Positions 52,274 through 60,873 of a stretch of 64,000 bases of DNA are shown piece after piece. The notes under the pieces are model-generated. The model was given only the letters and a program-made list of their open reading frames with translations. It was not told the DNA's origin and searched no databases. The position numbers were made by a program, and so were the translations under genes. The DNA lies in the NCBI GenBank assembly GCA_944329375.1, contig CALVIB010000003.1:1-64000 (forward strand), written 5' to 3'. Every line of letters begins with the position of its first letter. The first letter of the stretch is position 1. Origin of the DNA: an uncultured Bacilli bacterium. GTDB lineage: Bacteria > Bacillota_I > Bacilli_A > RF39 > UBA660.

Positions 52274-52963
52274 TTAAACATTATTATTTTTTTTCGCTTT
52301 ATGTCTAATAAATAAAAATATTATAATTCCAATTAAAACAATAGGTAATAATATTAGAAAGGTCAATGAAGATGTTTCATTAGGATTTTTAATATCCTCA
52401 ACAACTTCTTCAAAAGTATTGTTCTTTTCAAGTTCAAATTCTACAGTCTTATTAAAATAATTATACATATCTAATCTCCAAGTGTAAGTATTATCCGTTA
52501 CCTCATCAGCATTGTTTTTTAAAACTTTCATATCTGTTGTTATATTAATTATAATACTATCAGCTTGAAGTCCATCATCGCCAGAAAAACAACTAAATTT
52601 TTCCCCACTTGAAAAACTAATAGATTTTCCATTATCGACAATCATTGAATTAGGATAACAATTATTTAAAAAATAACTATTCTTAAAACTACTAATATTA
52701 TGTTTATAATTATATTTTAAGTTATAATTATTTCCATCATCTGTAACAGAAGTATTATAAAAATTTTTTTCATCTGAATCTAAAGAAATAGGCGTTTTAT
52801 TATCACGATAAATTATAACATCATCATAATTAGTATCACTTTTAGAAAAAGCCATATTAATACTTTCATCAAAAGTATCACTATCAATAGTTAAATCATA
52901 CTCAATGTCACATCCAGTAAGTAAAAATACACAAATCAAAACTAATAAATACTTAACTTTCAT
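52274..52963 (-). CDS. Lipoprotein with C-terminal membrane segment
   Basis: 229 aa. Lipobox LTGC near residue 18 (VFLLTGCDIEYDLTID) and a second anchor at the C-terminus (TFLILLPIVLIGIIIFLFI) with a basic tail. A protein tethered at both ends would project as a loop. Two Cys (NCYPN and FSCFSG) may form a disulfide. It is placed between VirB4 and the C39 hydrolase, so a structural part of the channel is plausible. No family recognised. Confidence 0.65.
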   Translation of the reverse strand: MKVKYLLVLICVFLLTGCDIEYDLTIDSDTFDESINMAFSKSDTNYDDVIIYRDNKTPISLDSDEKNFYNTSVTDDGNNYNLKYNYKHNISSFKNSYFLNNCYPNSMIVDNGKSISFSSGEKFSCFSGDDGLQADSIIINITTDMKVLKNNADEVTDNTYTWRLDMYNYFNKTVEFELEKNNTFEEVVEDIKNPNETSSLTFLILLPIVLIGIIIFLFIRHKAKKNNNV

Positions 52964-53048
52964 AAACACCTTTCCTTTCGGTTAGTAATTTAAAGAAGGT
53001 AAAAACAATCAATAATTATATAAGTAGCTCTTACCTTCGATAAAAATT

Positions 53049-54833
53049 TTATAATCCTCCACCAGAACCAAACGAATCAAGTTCTTGTTGAGTTACAACG
53101 ACATTAATTCTCATACGTTTACTACCACATATAAATAAAGCTTCTCCTTGGTTATATCCTTTAATACTTTCCTTTTCATTATCATTTAAATCAATCAATT
53201 TAGATAAATCCTCAACTGCTTGTTTCCTAAGTCCCATAACTAAATAATAAGAAGCATTATCAAATATAGCTTTACCTTGAGTAATAACACTAGGATCACT
53301 AAAATCAGTTGGTTGTTGAGTAATTATAATTGTTCCAGTATTATATTTTCTAGCACGTCTTTGAACTTGTGCCAAAAAATCTGCTCCCAAAGTATTATTT
53401 CCTGATAAAAGAACATGAGCCTCATCAACAGTAAGTACAGTATTAATATTTGGGTCTAAAGTCAAACTCCAAGCATATTTTAAAACATTAAAGAAAAGTG
53501 CATTTCTAATATTTGTATCAGTATTCATTAATTCTCTAATATTGAAAACTATAAAATTACTTTTTGGAGAAATTGTAGTCGTACCATCAAAATAAAATCT
53601 AAGTTCCCTAATTAAAGGACGTAATTTTAACTCTAATTGTTCTAAAATATCTCTTTCCTTACTCTGTTCTGGCATAGCAGTAATTTTTCCTCTAACTGTT
53701 GCATAAACATCTTTAAACGTAGGATAATCATTAGAAGTAAATTTTGTAAAATCAGTATTAAAATCGATACCAAAACGCTTATAAGTTTCTTGAACCATTT
53801 CACTAAAAACATTAATTACATCTTCAGTAATAGAAGGATCATAATATTTCATAAATGCTTTAACTGTCTGTAAAGACCTAGTAAGTACAGCATATCCCAT
53901 ACCCTGTTTTATTTCATCATCATCAGCATCCATAATTACCTCAAGTGGATTAATCATACCAAATTCTCCACCCTTACCTAAATCAATAAAATCGCCACCA
54001 TAAAGTCTAGTCATTTCTTCTAACTCACCTTCAGGGTCGATTAAAACCATTTTATAATTATTTCTAATATGGCTTCTTAAAAGTAATTTAGCTGCTGTTG
54101 ACTTTCCACTACCAGAAGTACCTAAAATTATCATATTAGCATTATTTCTATTATGTTCTTTTTGGATTTGATATAAAAATTGGTTAAATAATACAACTCC
54201 TCCAGAAAAATCAACTCCAAGTAATGTAGATAAACCAGGGTCTTTTATACTATCAAATACATAAGGATACATTGCTGCTATGGTAGGTGATGGAATTGGT
54301 GTACCAATTCTTTCTTCAATATCTTGCTTAGGAAAAATTGGTAACATACTTTTTAATACCTTTTCCTGTTCAAATCTTAAAGGAATTGCTCGCATATCCA
54401 TCGCTTCTAAATAACTTCTTAACTGAAGTTTTTTAGTAGTTAATTCTTCATCTGAATCAGCAGTAATCATCAAATGCAATTGAAAATCATATATCTTTGA
54501 TTGACTGGCAGCTAATTGTTTAATAAATTCTTCCAAAGATTCATAATCTTGTCTAAGTTTTTCTTGAATTGTTAAATCATTTTCTTCTTGATAACGAACT
54601 TTCAAATCAGCAATCTCTTTATTAATCATTTTATTAATAACACTAAAAGGAAGTGGAATATGTTTAATAACCATTTTAACCCCAGCCATACTAGTCAAAT
54701 TAGCTAAAAAACCAGGACTAATAATCTTAGGATAACTAATAACAGTTAATATAGTTGAATATTTATCACTAGCAATAAAACTACTAGGTTTAAATTCCAA
54801 ACCTTTAGGAGCAATTTGTGTTCTAATATCCAT
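53049..54833 (-). CDS. VirB4-type ATPase, catalytic part
   Basis: 594 aa. It begins MDIRTQIAPKGLEFKPSSF, which corresponds to the middle of full-length VirB4/TraE-type proteins. Walker A ILGTSGSGKSTAAKLLL near 237, VLIDPEGELEEMTRLYGG, Walker B VLTVDEAHVLLSG near 460, and then RRARKYNTGTIIITQQPTDF. It powers pilus or channel assembly and substrate export. Its ATG overlaps the upstream TAA by one base (TAATG), so it is coupled to the separate N-terminal half. Confidence 0.92.
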   Translation of the reverse strand: MDIRTQIAPKGLEFKPSSFIASDKYSTILTVISYPKIISPGFLANLTSMAGVKMVIKHIPLPFSVINKMINKEIADLKVRYQEENDLTIQEKLRQDYESLEEFIKQLAASQSKIYDFQLHLMITADSDEELTTKKLQLRSYLEAMDMRAIPLRFEQEKVLKSMLPIFPKQDIEERIGTPIPSPTIAAMYPYVFDSIKDPGLSTLLGVDFSGGVVLFNQFLYQIQKEHNRNNANMIILGTSGSGKSTAAKLLLRSHIRNNYKMVLIDPEGELEEMTRLYGGDFIDLGKGGEFGMINPLEVIMDADDDEIKQGMGYAVLTRSLQTVKAFMKYYDPSITEDVINVFSEMVQETYKRFGIDFNTDFTKFTSNDYPTFKDVYATVRGKITAMPEQSKERDILEQLELKLRPLIRELRFYFDGTTTISPKSNFIVFNIRELMNTDTNIRNALFFNVLKYAWSLTLDPNINTVLTVDEAHVLLSGNNTLGADFLAQVQRRARKYNTGTIIITQQPTDFSDPSVITQGKAIFDNASYYLVMGLRKQAVEDLSKLIDLNDNEKESIKGYNQGEALFICGSKRMRINVVVTQQELDSFGSGGGL

Positions 54834-55378
54834 TAACTCATCACCGTCCCAAACGTAGTAGTAGTTCCTCCATTCAAGAAATTATCTAATATAATTCTTA
54901 AATCATCATTTGAAGTTTGTGTAGCAACCAATCCCGCATTAGCAAAAGCTTGAATTAAATTTCTAATTTTCTTTTGTATTTTATCCATATCTTTTTCCTT
55001 AAAAAGTAAATAAAATTCAGTATCAACAACATTATTAGTTGTAAACATATTAGCCTTATTAATATCATCCAAAATTAATTTTCTTTTAACAGGACTTGAT
55101 TGTTGATTATAAAGTAACTGTAACCTAGATAAATAAGCTGTTATATCTACTGGTCTATCAGCAGCTATAATCCAAAATTCATAATCAATCAAATTATAAA
55201 CATTTCTTAAATTAGTAATAATCATATTTTGCATATCAGGCTCTAGAATAAAAATATTTCTAGGAACAATTTTTACCCCTGTAACCTTCTCATTATTATC
55301 ACAAATAATTACCCCATTTGTTATTGACCTTATTGGTACAAAATCATTTGTGTATTTGCTTCGATTCATCGAACTCAT
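54833..55378 (-). CDS. VirB4 N-terminal domain as a separate protein
   Basis: About 181 aa, lacking any ATPase motif. It carries the segment FVPIRSITNGVIICDNNE followed by ILEPDMQNMIITNLRNV, which matches the N-terminus of the single-chain VirB4 ATPases of Bacillota conjugation systems. The sequence breaks off exactly where the next gene begins with the IAPKG segment. Overlap TAATG and the end in DNFLNGGTTTTFGTVMS indicate a true split gene. The start is ambiguous (ATG at 55378 or 55369). Confidence 0.75.
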   Translation of the reverse strand: MSSMNRSKYTNDFVPIRSITNGVIICDNNEKVTGVKIVPRNIFILEPDMQNMIITNLRNVYNLIDYEFWIIAADRPVDITAYLSRLQLLYNQQSSPVKRKLILDDINKANMFTTNNVVDTEFYLLFKEKDMDKIQKKIRNLIQAFANAGLVATQTSNDDLRIILDNFLNGGTTTTFGTVMS

Positions 55379-55670
55379 CTTTAACACACCAACCTTTCCA
55401 TAAAAATCTTTGTCTTGTAGTATAAAATCTATAAGCTTCTTGAATTACAACTCTAATATTATGATAATTTGGAATTGGCAAAACCAAAAAACCACAAATT
55501 ACCGCAGGTAATAAATCAACAATAGCCGCTAGTAAATTGTTAGGCGAAATTATTAAAAGCAATAATAAAGTCGCCCCTATTCCAATACTAAATAATATCA
55601 AATCAAAAGTTGTAAACACTCCAAAAATCAACATTGATTTTTTTGAATTTGCTGGAATTAAAAATTGCAT
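55344..55670 (-). CDS. PrgI/VirB3-like membrane protein
   Basis: 108 aa with two membrane segments (about 17-45 and 48-70) and a soluble tail. It starts MQFLIPANSKKSMLIFGVF and has the pattern ILFSIGIGATLLLLL followed by LPIPNYHNIRVVIQEAY, as in the PrgI family, the Gram-positive VirB3 counterpart that recruits VirB4. It overlaps the next gene by 35 nt or more and follows the VirB6-like gene by 12 nt. Confidence 0.88.
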   Translation of the reverse strand: MQFLIPANSKKSMLIFGVFTTFDLILFSIGIGATLLLLLIISPNNLLAAIVDLLPAVICGFLVLPIPNYHNIRVVIQEAYRFYTTRQRFLWKGWCVKDEFDESKQIHK

Positions 55671-55682
55671 CTAATCACCCCT

Positions 55683-57731
55683 TTATTTCTTTCCTCTATT
55701 TCTAGCATCTGATACATCTTGTAAACGAGATTGTTCTTGTCGAAGTTCTTCAAATCTAGAATCCATACTATCAATAGATTTTTGTAAATCTGTAAAATTA
55801 TCAAAATCATTTTTACCAATAGAAACAGTTCCCTCAATATCGTTAGCTAAACCTTGAGATTGTTTATCCATCTCATCCATATACCACTTTTCATATGAAT
55901 CATAATTAAATCCTACAAATTGACCATCCTTATTATAATCCGCAAATTTATATGTTCCATCTTTATTTTTTTGAATTAATTTTTGATAACTATCCCAATC
56001 TTTTGAAGCCATATTTGTTTGCAATTCTCTAGCAGATTGTTCACTCATTCTAACGTTATCCATTTCTCTTTGAATTATTTTAATATCCTTATCCATTTTT
56101 CCCACTCCTGCATCTCTGTTTTTAACACCTGCAGCAGCATCTAATGTATCAAGCACTCTTGCACCGATACCATAATTTGCTTCTTGATTAACATCACGGC
56201 GATATCTAGCCTCATTAGTTCCATGAACAGCACTAGTAAAAGCTTGCATAGGTTTTTGTCCAGAAGCTGCAGCTTTACCTGCCCTTACTGTACCACTAAC
56301 TGCTCCACCTGCAATACCTAACAAAGGAGAAGCCGCACCTTTTATAACGCCTAATTTCCCAAGACCTTTAGCATTTCCTAAATTTTCTTTAAAATCAGAA
56401 ATATTATGTCCTCTATTTTTCCAAATATTTCTACCAAGTGCCCAAGTATTTGCTGCCGCACTTCCAACAGCCGCGCCAGCTGTTGCTCCAACTGTACCTA
56501 AAGCAACCATTCCTGCATTTTTAAATGGATTCAAACTCAATTCTCCAGAGCCTTTAATTCCAAATATTGATTCAATCATCTTAGGTACTTGTTTAGCAAA
56601 CATAAACGCTCCTATAACTAAGAACAAATAAATCCATATACTATAATCTCCAGCTTCATGAATCTGACCAGATATATAATTTCCATCAGCTAAAATACTA
56701 GAAGAAATCATCTCAATAAGAAGCATTACAAAGAATATAGTAGCTAGTCTTAAGAATAAAGAGAAATAAGTAGAAGCACATTCTTTAATCCAATTGTTAA
56801 GTTTACCACTACCAATTGATTCTTTAGGGTCAATATAAGATACAATGGCAATAGGAGCTACCATTTGTAAGAAGCACAATTTTATAGCTCTGACTGCAAT
56901 ATCAATAGTAAATGAAATAAGTAAAAATACAACATATATACCTGCAGCAGCTGAAATAAAAGGCATATAATTAATTACATATTGTCCATCTTCTTTTCCA
57001 TATAATAATGTGCCAAAATCACTAAATTTTCTATCATCACAAACATTTCCAACACAGTTTCCTTGATCAGTACCTTCAGCAGGCGCATGTTTATAAAAAC
57101 TATATAATGTTACACCATTAGCGGACGCATTATCATCGGATGAAACAAATTGATTTAATGCATTCAAACAATCTTCATTAGCCATATCTTTAGAGCCAAA
57201 TACACCACTAGTTCCTGCACATTCCCCAATAACATCTGTATTTACCCTATAAAAAGTACCATATAACATAAACTGTAAATCTTTTGCCATTACATCTACT
57301 TTTTCAAGACTTAATCCATCTGAATCATCTGATGCATTTGTACCCAAAATAAGCTGTCCAATAACATTTTCTTGTACAATTGTTGATTGTAACTCCATTG
57401 CTGCACTAAAAATATATGGTACACTTACAAGTAAAACTAAAGCTACTAATACATTAGTAACTAACTTTCCAATACCTTTAGAACTATCTCTAAATGCATT
57501 AGGGTCAACTAAATACTGTAAAAGTGAAAAACTTACTTTAAATAACATAAATATACCTAATAGAACATAAACATGAGATACCAATTGATAAAGTGGATTA
57601 GTTTCATCAGTACTATATAAATTTAACTCAGACAAAAATATAAAAACTTTATATATCTCAGGAATTAACCCATATACAACATTATCAAGGAAAAACATAA
57701 TTGCTCTAAAAATATTCTGTAATATATCCAT
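55683..57731 (-). CDS. VirB6/TrbL-like polytopic channel protein
   Basis: 682 aa. About seven membrane segments lie in residues 10-390 (ALVLLVSVPYIFSAAMEL, YVVFLLISFTIDIAVRAI, LATIFFVMLLIEMISS), with a large external loop (about 115-255) holding four Cys. After the last segment an Ala/Gly-rich stretch (400-500) and charged coiled-coil C-terminus follow. This is the arrangement of VirB6/TrbL-type type IV secretion proteins, which shape the inner-membrane pore. Confidence 0.88.
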   Translation of the reverse strand: MDILQNIFRAIMFFLDNVVYGLIPEIYKVFIFLSELNLYSTDETNPLYQLVSHVYVLLGIFMLFKVSFSLLQYLVDPNAFRDSSKGIGKLVTNVLVALVLLVSVPYIFSAAMELQSTIVQENVIGQLILGTNASDDSDGLSLEKVDVMAKDLQFMLYGTFYRVNTDVIGECAGTSGVFGSKDMANEDCLNALNQFVSSDDNASANGVTLYSFYKHAPAEGTDQGNCVGNVCDDRKFSDFGTLLYGKEDGQYVINYMPFISAAAGIYVVFLLISFTIDIAVRAIKLCFLQMVAPIAIVSYIDPKESIGSGKLNNWIKECASTYFSLFLRLATIFFVMLLIEMISSSILADGNYISGQIHEAGDYSIWIYLFLVIGAFMFAKQVPKMIESIFGIKGSGELSLNPFKNAGMVALGTVGATAGAAVGSAAANTWALGRNIWKNRGHNISDFKENLGNAKGLGKLGVIKGAASPLLGIAGGAVSGTVRAGKAAASGQKPMQAFTSAVHGTNEARYRRDVNQEANYGIGARVLDTLDAAAGVKNRDAGVGKMDKDIKIIQREMDNVRMSEQSARELQTNMASKDWDSYQKLIQKNKDGTYKFADYNKDGQFVGFNYDSYEKWYMDEMDKQSQGLANDIEGTVSIGKNDFDNFTDLQKSIDSMDSRFEELRQEQSRLQDVSDARNRGKK

Positions 57732-57774
57732 AAAATCCTCCTTTTACTCTACTATATTTAATATATAATTAATT

Positions 57775-58824
57775 TTAATCACCTGTAACATCACAGAAAA
57801 TTTCACCATCTGCGCCAACAGAAACTTCTCCTTCGCCAATAGAATTATTAATAAGGGTAATAATAAAGCTAAGTAACACTGGTAATAATAAAAGTATAAT
57901 AACAACAATAATTCTTGTGAACAAATGCTTTATTGCATCTCTAAATTTCTCATCATCAGAGCCGGTAATAGCTTTTATAAAGCTTATAGCTGTCATAACA
58001 ACTAACAATATTATTCCACCAACACTTATAATCCAAAAGGCAGTTTGTAACATTTCCTGTAACGTTGGACTAATTATACTACAAGGGTCCTCTAAAGAAT
58101 CAACTTCATATCCTTCAGCATTTGCCCAATCAATAATTTTTTGAGTATCAACTAAAATCCCATCAGAATTAACAGCATCTTCAACATCATCAAACTGTTG
58201 TTCAAGGGAATCTTGTAAAATAGAATCAGTTTGCTCACAAGCTTTACCTTTTAAATCTAAATCTTTTTGACCTTGATAAATACAACCAACAGATTGCCCA
58301 TAAATCATACCAGAACCATTTCCCGCATAATCAGCACTATAATTATTACCTGAACCACTTACCTTAATAGGTGGACAATTATAACCATTTTTCTTAAAAT
58401 AGCCTGCAAAATTAATAGGCGATGCATTAGTATCTTCTCCATATACTTCATCAGTAAAATCTAATGGCGCTCTATCAAAAATACCATTTACATTAAAACC
58501 TATTTGCATAGATGATGTACCATTATTTTTACATCCTCCAGTTTGGGCGGTAAATACATTACAATTTTTAACCGTTTTATCAGATTCACTACATCTATAA
58601 GCAACTTGAACAATAGCTGTTTGATAATTATAATCACAATTAGTAATAGAAGAATCGCCACAAAATTGATATTGACATATGACACCATAAGTACAACCAC
58701 CATTATTTGATGAACCACCATCATCAGTTGCTGTATTTGGCACCGCACTAACACTACTTATATTAATGGATAAAATCCCAAGCGCTAAAATAAATGTTAA
58801 AAATATTTTCAATTTTGCATTCAT
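57775..58824 (-). CDS. VirB2-like protein with large Cys-rich ectodomain, paralogue A
   Basis: 349 aa. A signal peptide (about 1-28, ending SVSA) and a Cys-rich external domain (about 30-245) are followed by two membrane segments (FWIISVGGIILLVVMTAISF and LFTRIIVVIILLLLPVLL) that share the spacing and DDEKFRDA loop of the small VirB2-like proteins nearby. The final 118 codons are nearly identical to those of paralogue B; the ectodomains are diverged. It may be a tip or surface subunit of the same filament or channel. Confidence 0.75.
   Translation of the reverse strand: MNAKLKIFLTFILALGILSINISSVSAVPNTATDDGGSSNNGGCTYGVICQYQFCGDSSITNCDYNYQTAIVQVAYRCSESDKTVKNCNVFTAQTGGCKNNGTSSMQIGFNVNGIFDRAPLDFTDEVYGEDTNASPINFAGYFKKNGYNCPPIKVSGSGNNYSADYAGNGSGMIYGQSVGCIYQGQKDLDLKGKACEQTDSILQDSLEQQFDDVEDAVNSDGILVDTQKIIDWANAEGYEVDSLEDPCSIISPTLQEMLQTAFWIISVGGIILLVVMTAISFIKAITGSDDEKFRDAIKHLFTRIIVVIILLLLPVLLSFIITLINNSIGEGEVSVGADGEIFCDVTGD
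57788..58140. repeat. 353-bp direct repeat, copy 1
   Basis: Matches 58923..59275 at an offset of 1135 bp with six differences by eye, the first roughly 245 bp being identical. It covers the C-terminal membrane part of paralogue A and stops where the ectodomains diverge. Confidence 0.95.
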
Positions 58825-58860
58825 ATCATCACTTATTCCTATTATACATTATACAAAAAC

Positions 58861-58869
58861 ATTATACCA
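58861..58869 (-). promoter_or_regulatory. Promoter of paralogue A gene
   Basis: Minus-strand TGGTATAAT extended -10, with TTGTGA 16 nt upstream of TATAAT as -35. An analogous element precedes paralogue B. Confidence 0.55.
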
Positions 58870-58912
58870 TAATTTAATAAACTCACAAACACCTAATAAT
58901 AAGAAAAATTAT

Positions 58913-59920
58913 TTACTCGGTGACATCACAGAAAATTTCACCATCTGCGCCAACAGAAACTTCTCCTTCGCCAATAGAATTATTAATAAGGGTAATAATA
59001 AAGCTAAGTAACACTGGTAATAATAAAAGTATAATAACAACAATAATTCTTGTGAACAAATGCTTTATTGCATCTCTAAATTTCTCATCATCAGAGCCGG
59101 TAATAGCTTTTATAAAGCTTATAGCTGTCATAACAACTAACAATATTATTCCACCAACACTTATAATCCAAAACGCAGTTTGTAATATTTCCTGTAACGT
59201 TGGGCCAATTATACTACAAGGGTCCCCTAAAGAATCAACTTCATATCCTTCAGCTTTTGCCCAATCAATAATTTTATTTATATCGACTGTTATACCATCA
59301 TTGTCTTTATCATCATTCTTCCCTGTTTCTGAATCAGCATATGCATGCCCTGCATCTTCAGTAGCTTGTTCTTGCATTTCTCCTACATTTATAACCTTAT
59401 TTTGAGGAACACATCCTGGATTTGAAAGAGGATCAGTTGACCATGATGTACGACGACCGCTAAAACCCACTCCAAATTGTTTAAACTTAACTTTAATCTC
59501 ATCATTGCCATAATAGTATAAAGTTGGACAAGCAAACTTATTATTACTAGTAAAATAAGACTTAAAATCATTAATTTTAGAAGGTAAAATATCACTTTCA
59601 TCACTAATTGGAAGATCTTCACCAGGATTTCCACCTGTTTCAAAAAAACTATTAGCGCTCATATCTTGTTTACTAGCCACTGGATAAACTGTAAATTTAG
59701 AGCACTCACTAAATGTTTTGGAAATATCACTGCACTGAAAAGCAACATAAAGATATCCACCACCCATAAGATATCCACCACCTACTGATTCACGTAAACC
59801 ATCCAAACTATATTTACACTCAATACCATAATCACAGGTAGTAACTGCTTTTGCACTATTTACATTAAAAAACAAAAAAGAAAACACAAATAAACAAACA
59901 AGTTTAAAAATTTTTTTCAT
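58913..59920 (-). CDS. VirB2-like protein with large Cys-rich ectodomain, paralogue B
   Basis: 335 aa with the same design as paralogue A: signal peptide (ending SAKA), external domain beginning TTCDYGIECKYSLDGL (compare CTYGVICQYQ in A), a Gly-rich GGGYLMGGGYLYVAF stretch, and the shared two-segment C-terminus. The ATG at 59920 is used since an upstream GTG is part of AGGTGAGG. Only the ectodomain differs appreciably, which suggests that surface recognition varies on a fixed membrane base. Confidence 0.75.
   Translation of the reverse strand: MKKIFKLVCLFVFSFLFFNVNSAKAVTTCDYGIECKYSLDGLRESVGGGYLMGGGYLYVAFQCSDISKTFSECSKFTVYPVASKQDMSANSFFETGGNPGEDLPISDESDILPSKINDFKSYFTSNNKFACPTLYYYGNDEIKVKFKQFGVGFSGRRTSWSTDPLSNPGCVPQNKVINVGEMQEQATEDAGHAYADSETGKNDDKDNDGITVDINKIIDWAKAEGYEVDSLGDPCSIIGPTLQEILQTAFWIISVGGIILLVVMTAISFIKAITGSDDEKFRDAIKHLFTRIIVVIILLLLPVLLSFIITLINNSIGEGEVSVGADGEIFCDVTE
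58923..59275. repeat. 353-bp direct repeat, copy 2
   Basis: Partner of 57788..58140. Some of the six differences change residues (ISPTLQEM in A against IGPTLQEI in B; WANAEG against WAKAEG). Confidence 0.95.
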
Positions 59921-59940
59921 ATAATTCCTCACCTATTATA

Positions 59941-59949
59941 ATTATACCA
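59941..59949 (-). promoter_or_regulatory. Extended -10 promoter of paralogue B gene
   Basis: Minus-strand TGGTATAAT about 20 nt before the ATG; no good -35 visible. Confidence 0.45.
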
Positions 59950-59968
59950 TATTAATCTCAAACACAAA

Positions 59969-59997
59969 CAAAAAGAATTACCAAAAGATAATTCTTT
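59969..59997 (-). terminator. Terminator after second small VirB2-like gene
   Basis: Minus-strand AAGAATTA...TAATTCTT stem with U run; overlaps the stop codon of the gene at 59996-60388. Confidence 0.6.
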
Positions 59998-60388
59998 ATT
60001 CTTCAGACTCATTATTTGTGTCAACACCATTAATAAATTTCTTGCTACAACTCCAAATATCACTAACAGTAGTACCATCGGGATTAGCTTTATCTTCAAC
60101 ACCAGAAACCAAATTAACAGCAAGTTGAACTACGAATATAATTAAAAATACAACCAAAGCAGAAATAAGACGTGAAACAAAAGCTTTCTGATATTTCTTT
60201 ATATCTTCTTCTTTTTTTGCTACAACTGACTTTGTAAAATCAAGCATTCCCCATATAATTAACAATATTGGAACTACTATTTTAATACCAGTAATAATTG
60301 TAGAAACAACATTAAAAAGCGTATTTGGAACTAAAATTCCTTCACACAATGTTGAATCAGCGGTATCTAAAATATTAAACAAATCCAT
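59996..60388 (-). CDS. VirB2-like small membrane protein
   Basis: 130 aa, two main membrane segments: IKIVVPILLIIWGMLDF and ALVVFLIIFVVQLAVNLV, joined by a basic/acidic loop KKEEDIKKYQKAFVSRL. This matches the TrbC/VirB2 pilin plan. A Cys is near the N-terminus (DSTLCEG) and another near the C-terminus (SCSKKF), as in its upstream neighbour. It has no typical long leader peptide. Confidence 0.78.
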   Translation of the reverse strand: MDLFNILDTADSTLCEGILVPNTLFNVVSTIITGIKIVVPILLIIWGMLDFTKSVVAKKEEDIKKYQKAFVSRLISALVVFLIIFVVQLAVNLVSGVEDKANPDGTTVSDIWSCSKKFINGVDTNNESEE

Positions 60389-60418
60389 ATCTCATTCCCA
60401 CTTTCCATATTAAATTTA

Positions 60419-60769
60419 TTATTTACCAGTTATTAATTCTTCTGCACAAGTCCAAGCAGTTTCAGCATCATTACCATCGCCACCAACACTTGCAGCTAAA
60501 CTTATAGCAAGTTGAACAATAGTTATAATTAAGAATACAACAACAGCTGCAATTAACCTTTTCATAAATGTTTTTTGACCAGCTTTAATTTTATCTTCAT
60601 CTTGTCCAATAATTGCTTTAGCAAAGTCAATCATTCCCCAAATAATTAATAATATTGGTACAACAACTTGGATAGCAACAACAATCAAATGAACAACATT
60701 ACCAATTCCATCAGGTATTCCACCATCAATAACTCCTGTACAATATTCTAAAGTATTAACTAAATTCAT
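60419..60769 (-). CDS. VirB2-like small membrane protein
   Basis: 116 aa, strongly similar to the next gene: VVPILLIIWGMIDFAKAI then AAVVVFLIITIVQLAISLA around the loop DEDKIKAGQKTFMKRL. It has an N-terminal Cys (EYCTG) and a C-terminal Cys (AWTCAEEL), probably forming a disulfide outside. It follows the strongest promoter of the cluster, as expected for a pilin made in many copies. Confidence 0.8.
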   Translation of the reverse strand: MNLVNTLEYCTGVIDGGIPDGIGNVVHLIVVAIQVVVPILLIIWGMIDFAKAIIGQDEDKIKAGQKTFMKRLIAAVVVFLIITIVQLAISLAASVGGDGNDAETAWTCAEELITGK

Positions 60770-60797
60770 AAACTTAACCTCCTTAACTTATACTATA

Positions 60798-60826
60798 AAT
60801 ATACATTCATTAACATATTTTGTCAA
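60798..60826 (-). promoter_or_regulatory. Strong promoter of VirB2-like genes
   Basis: Minus-strand TTGACA (60821..60826), 17-nt spacer, TATATT (60798..60803); near-consensus and followed by AAGGAGGT. Confidence 0.85.
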
Positions 60827-60873
60827 TACACAAGATTCTCAACTTAACCAAAATTTACATTATAAAAAGGAAA

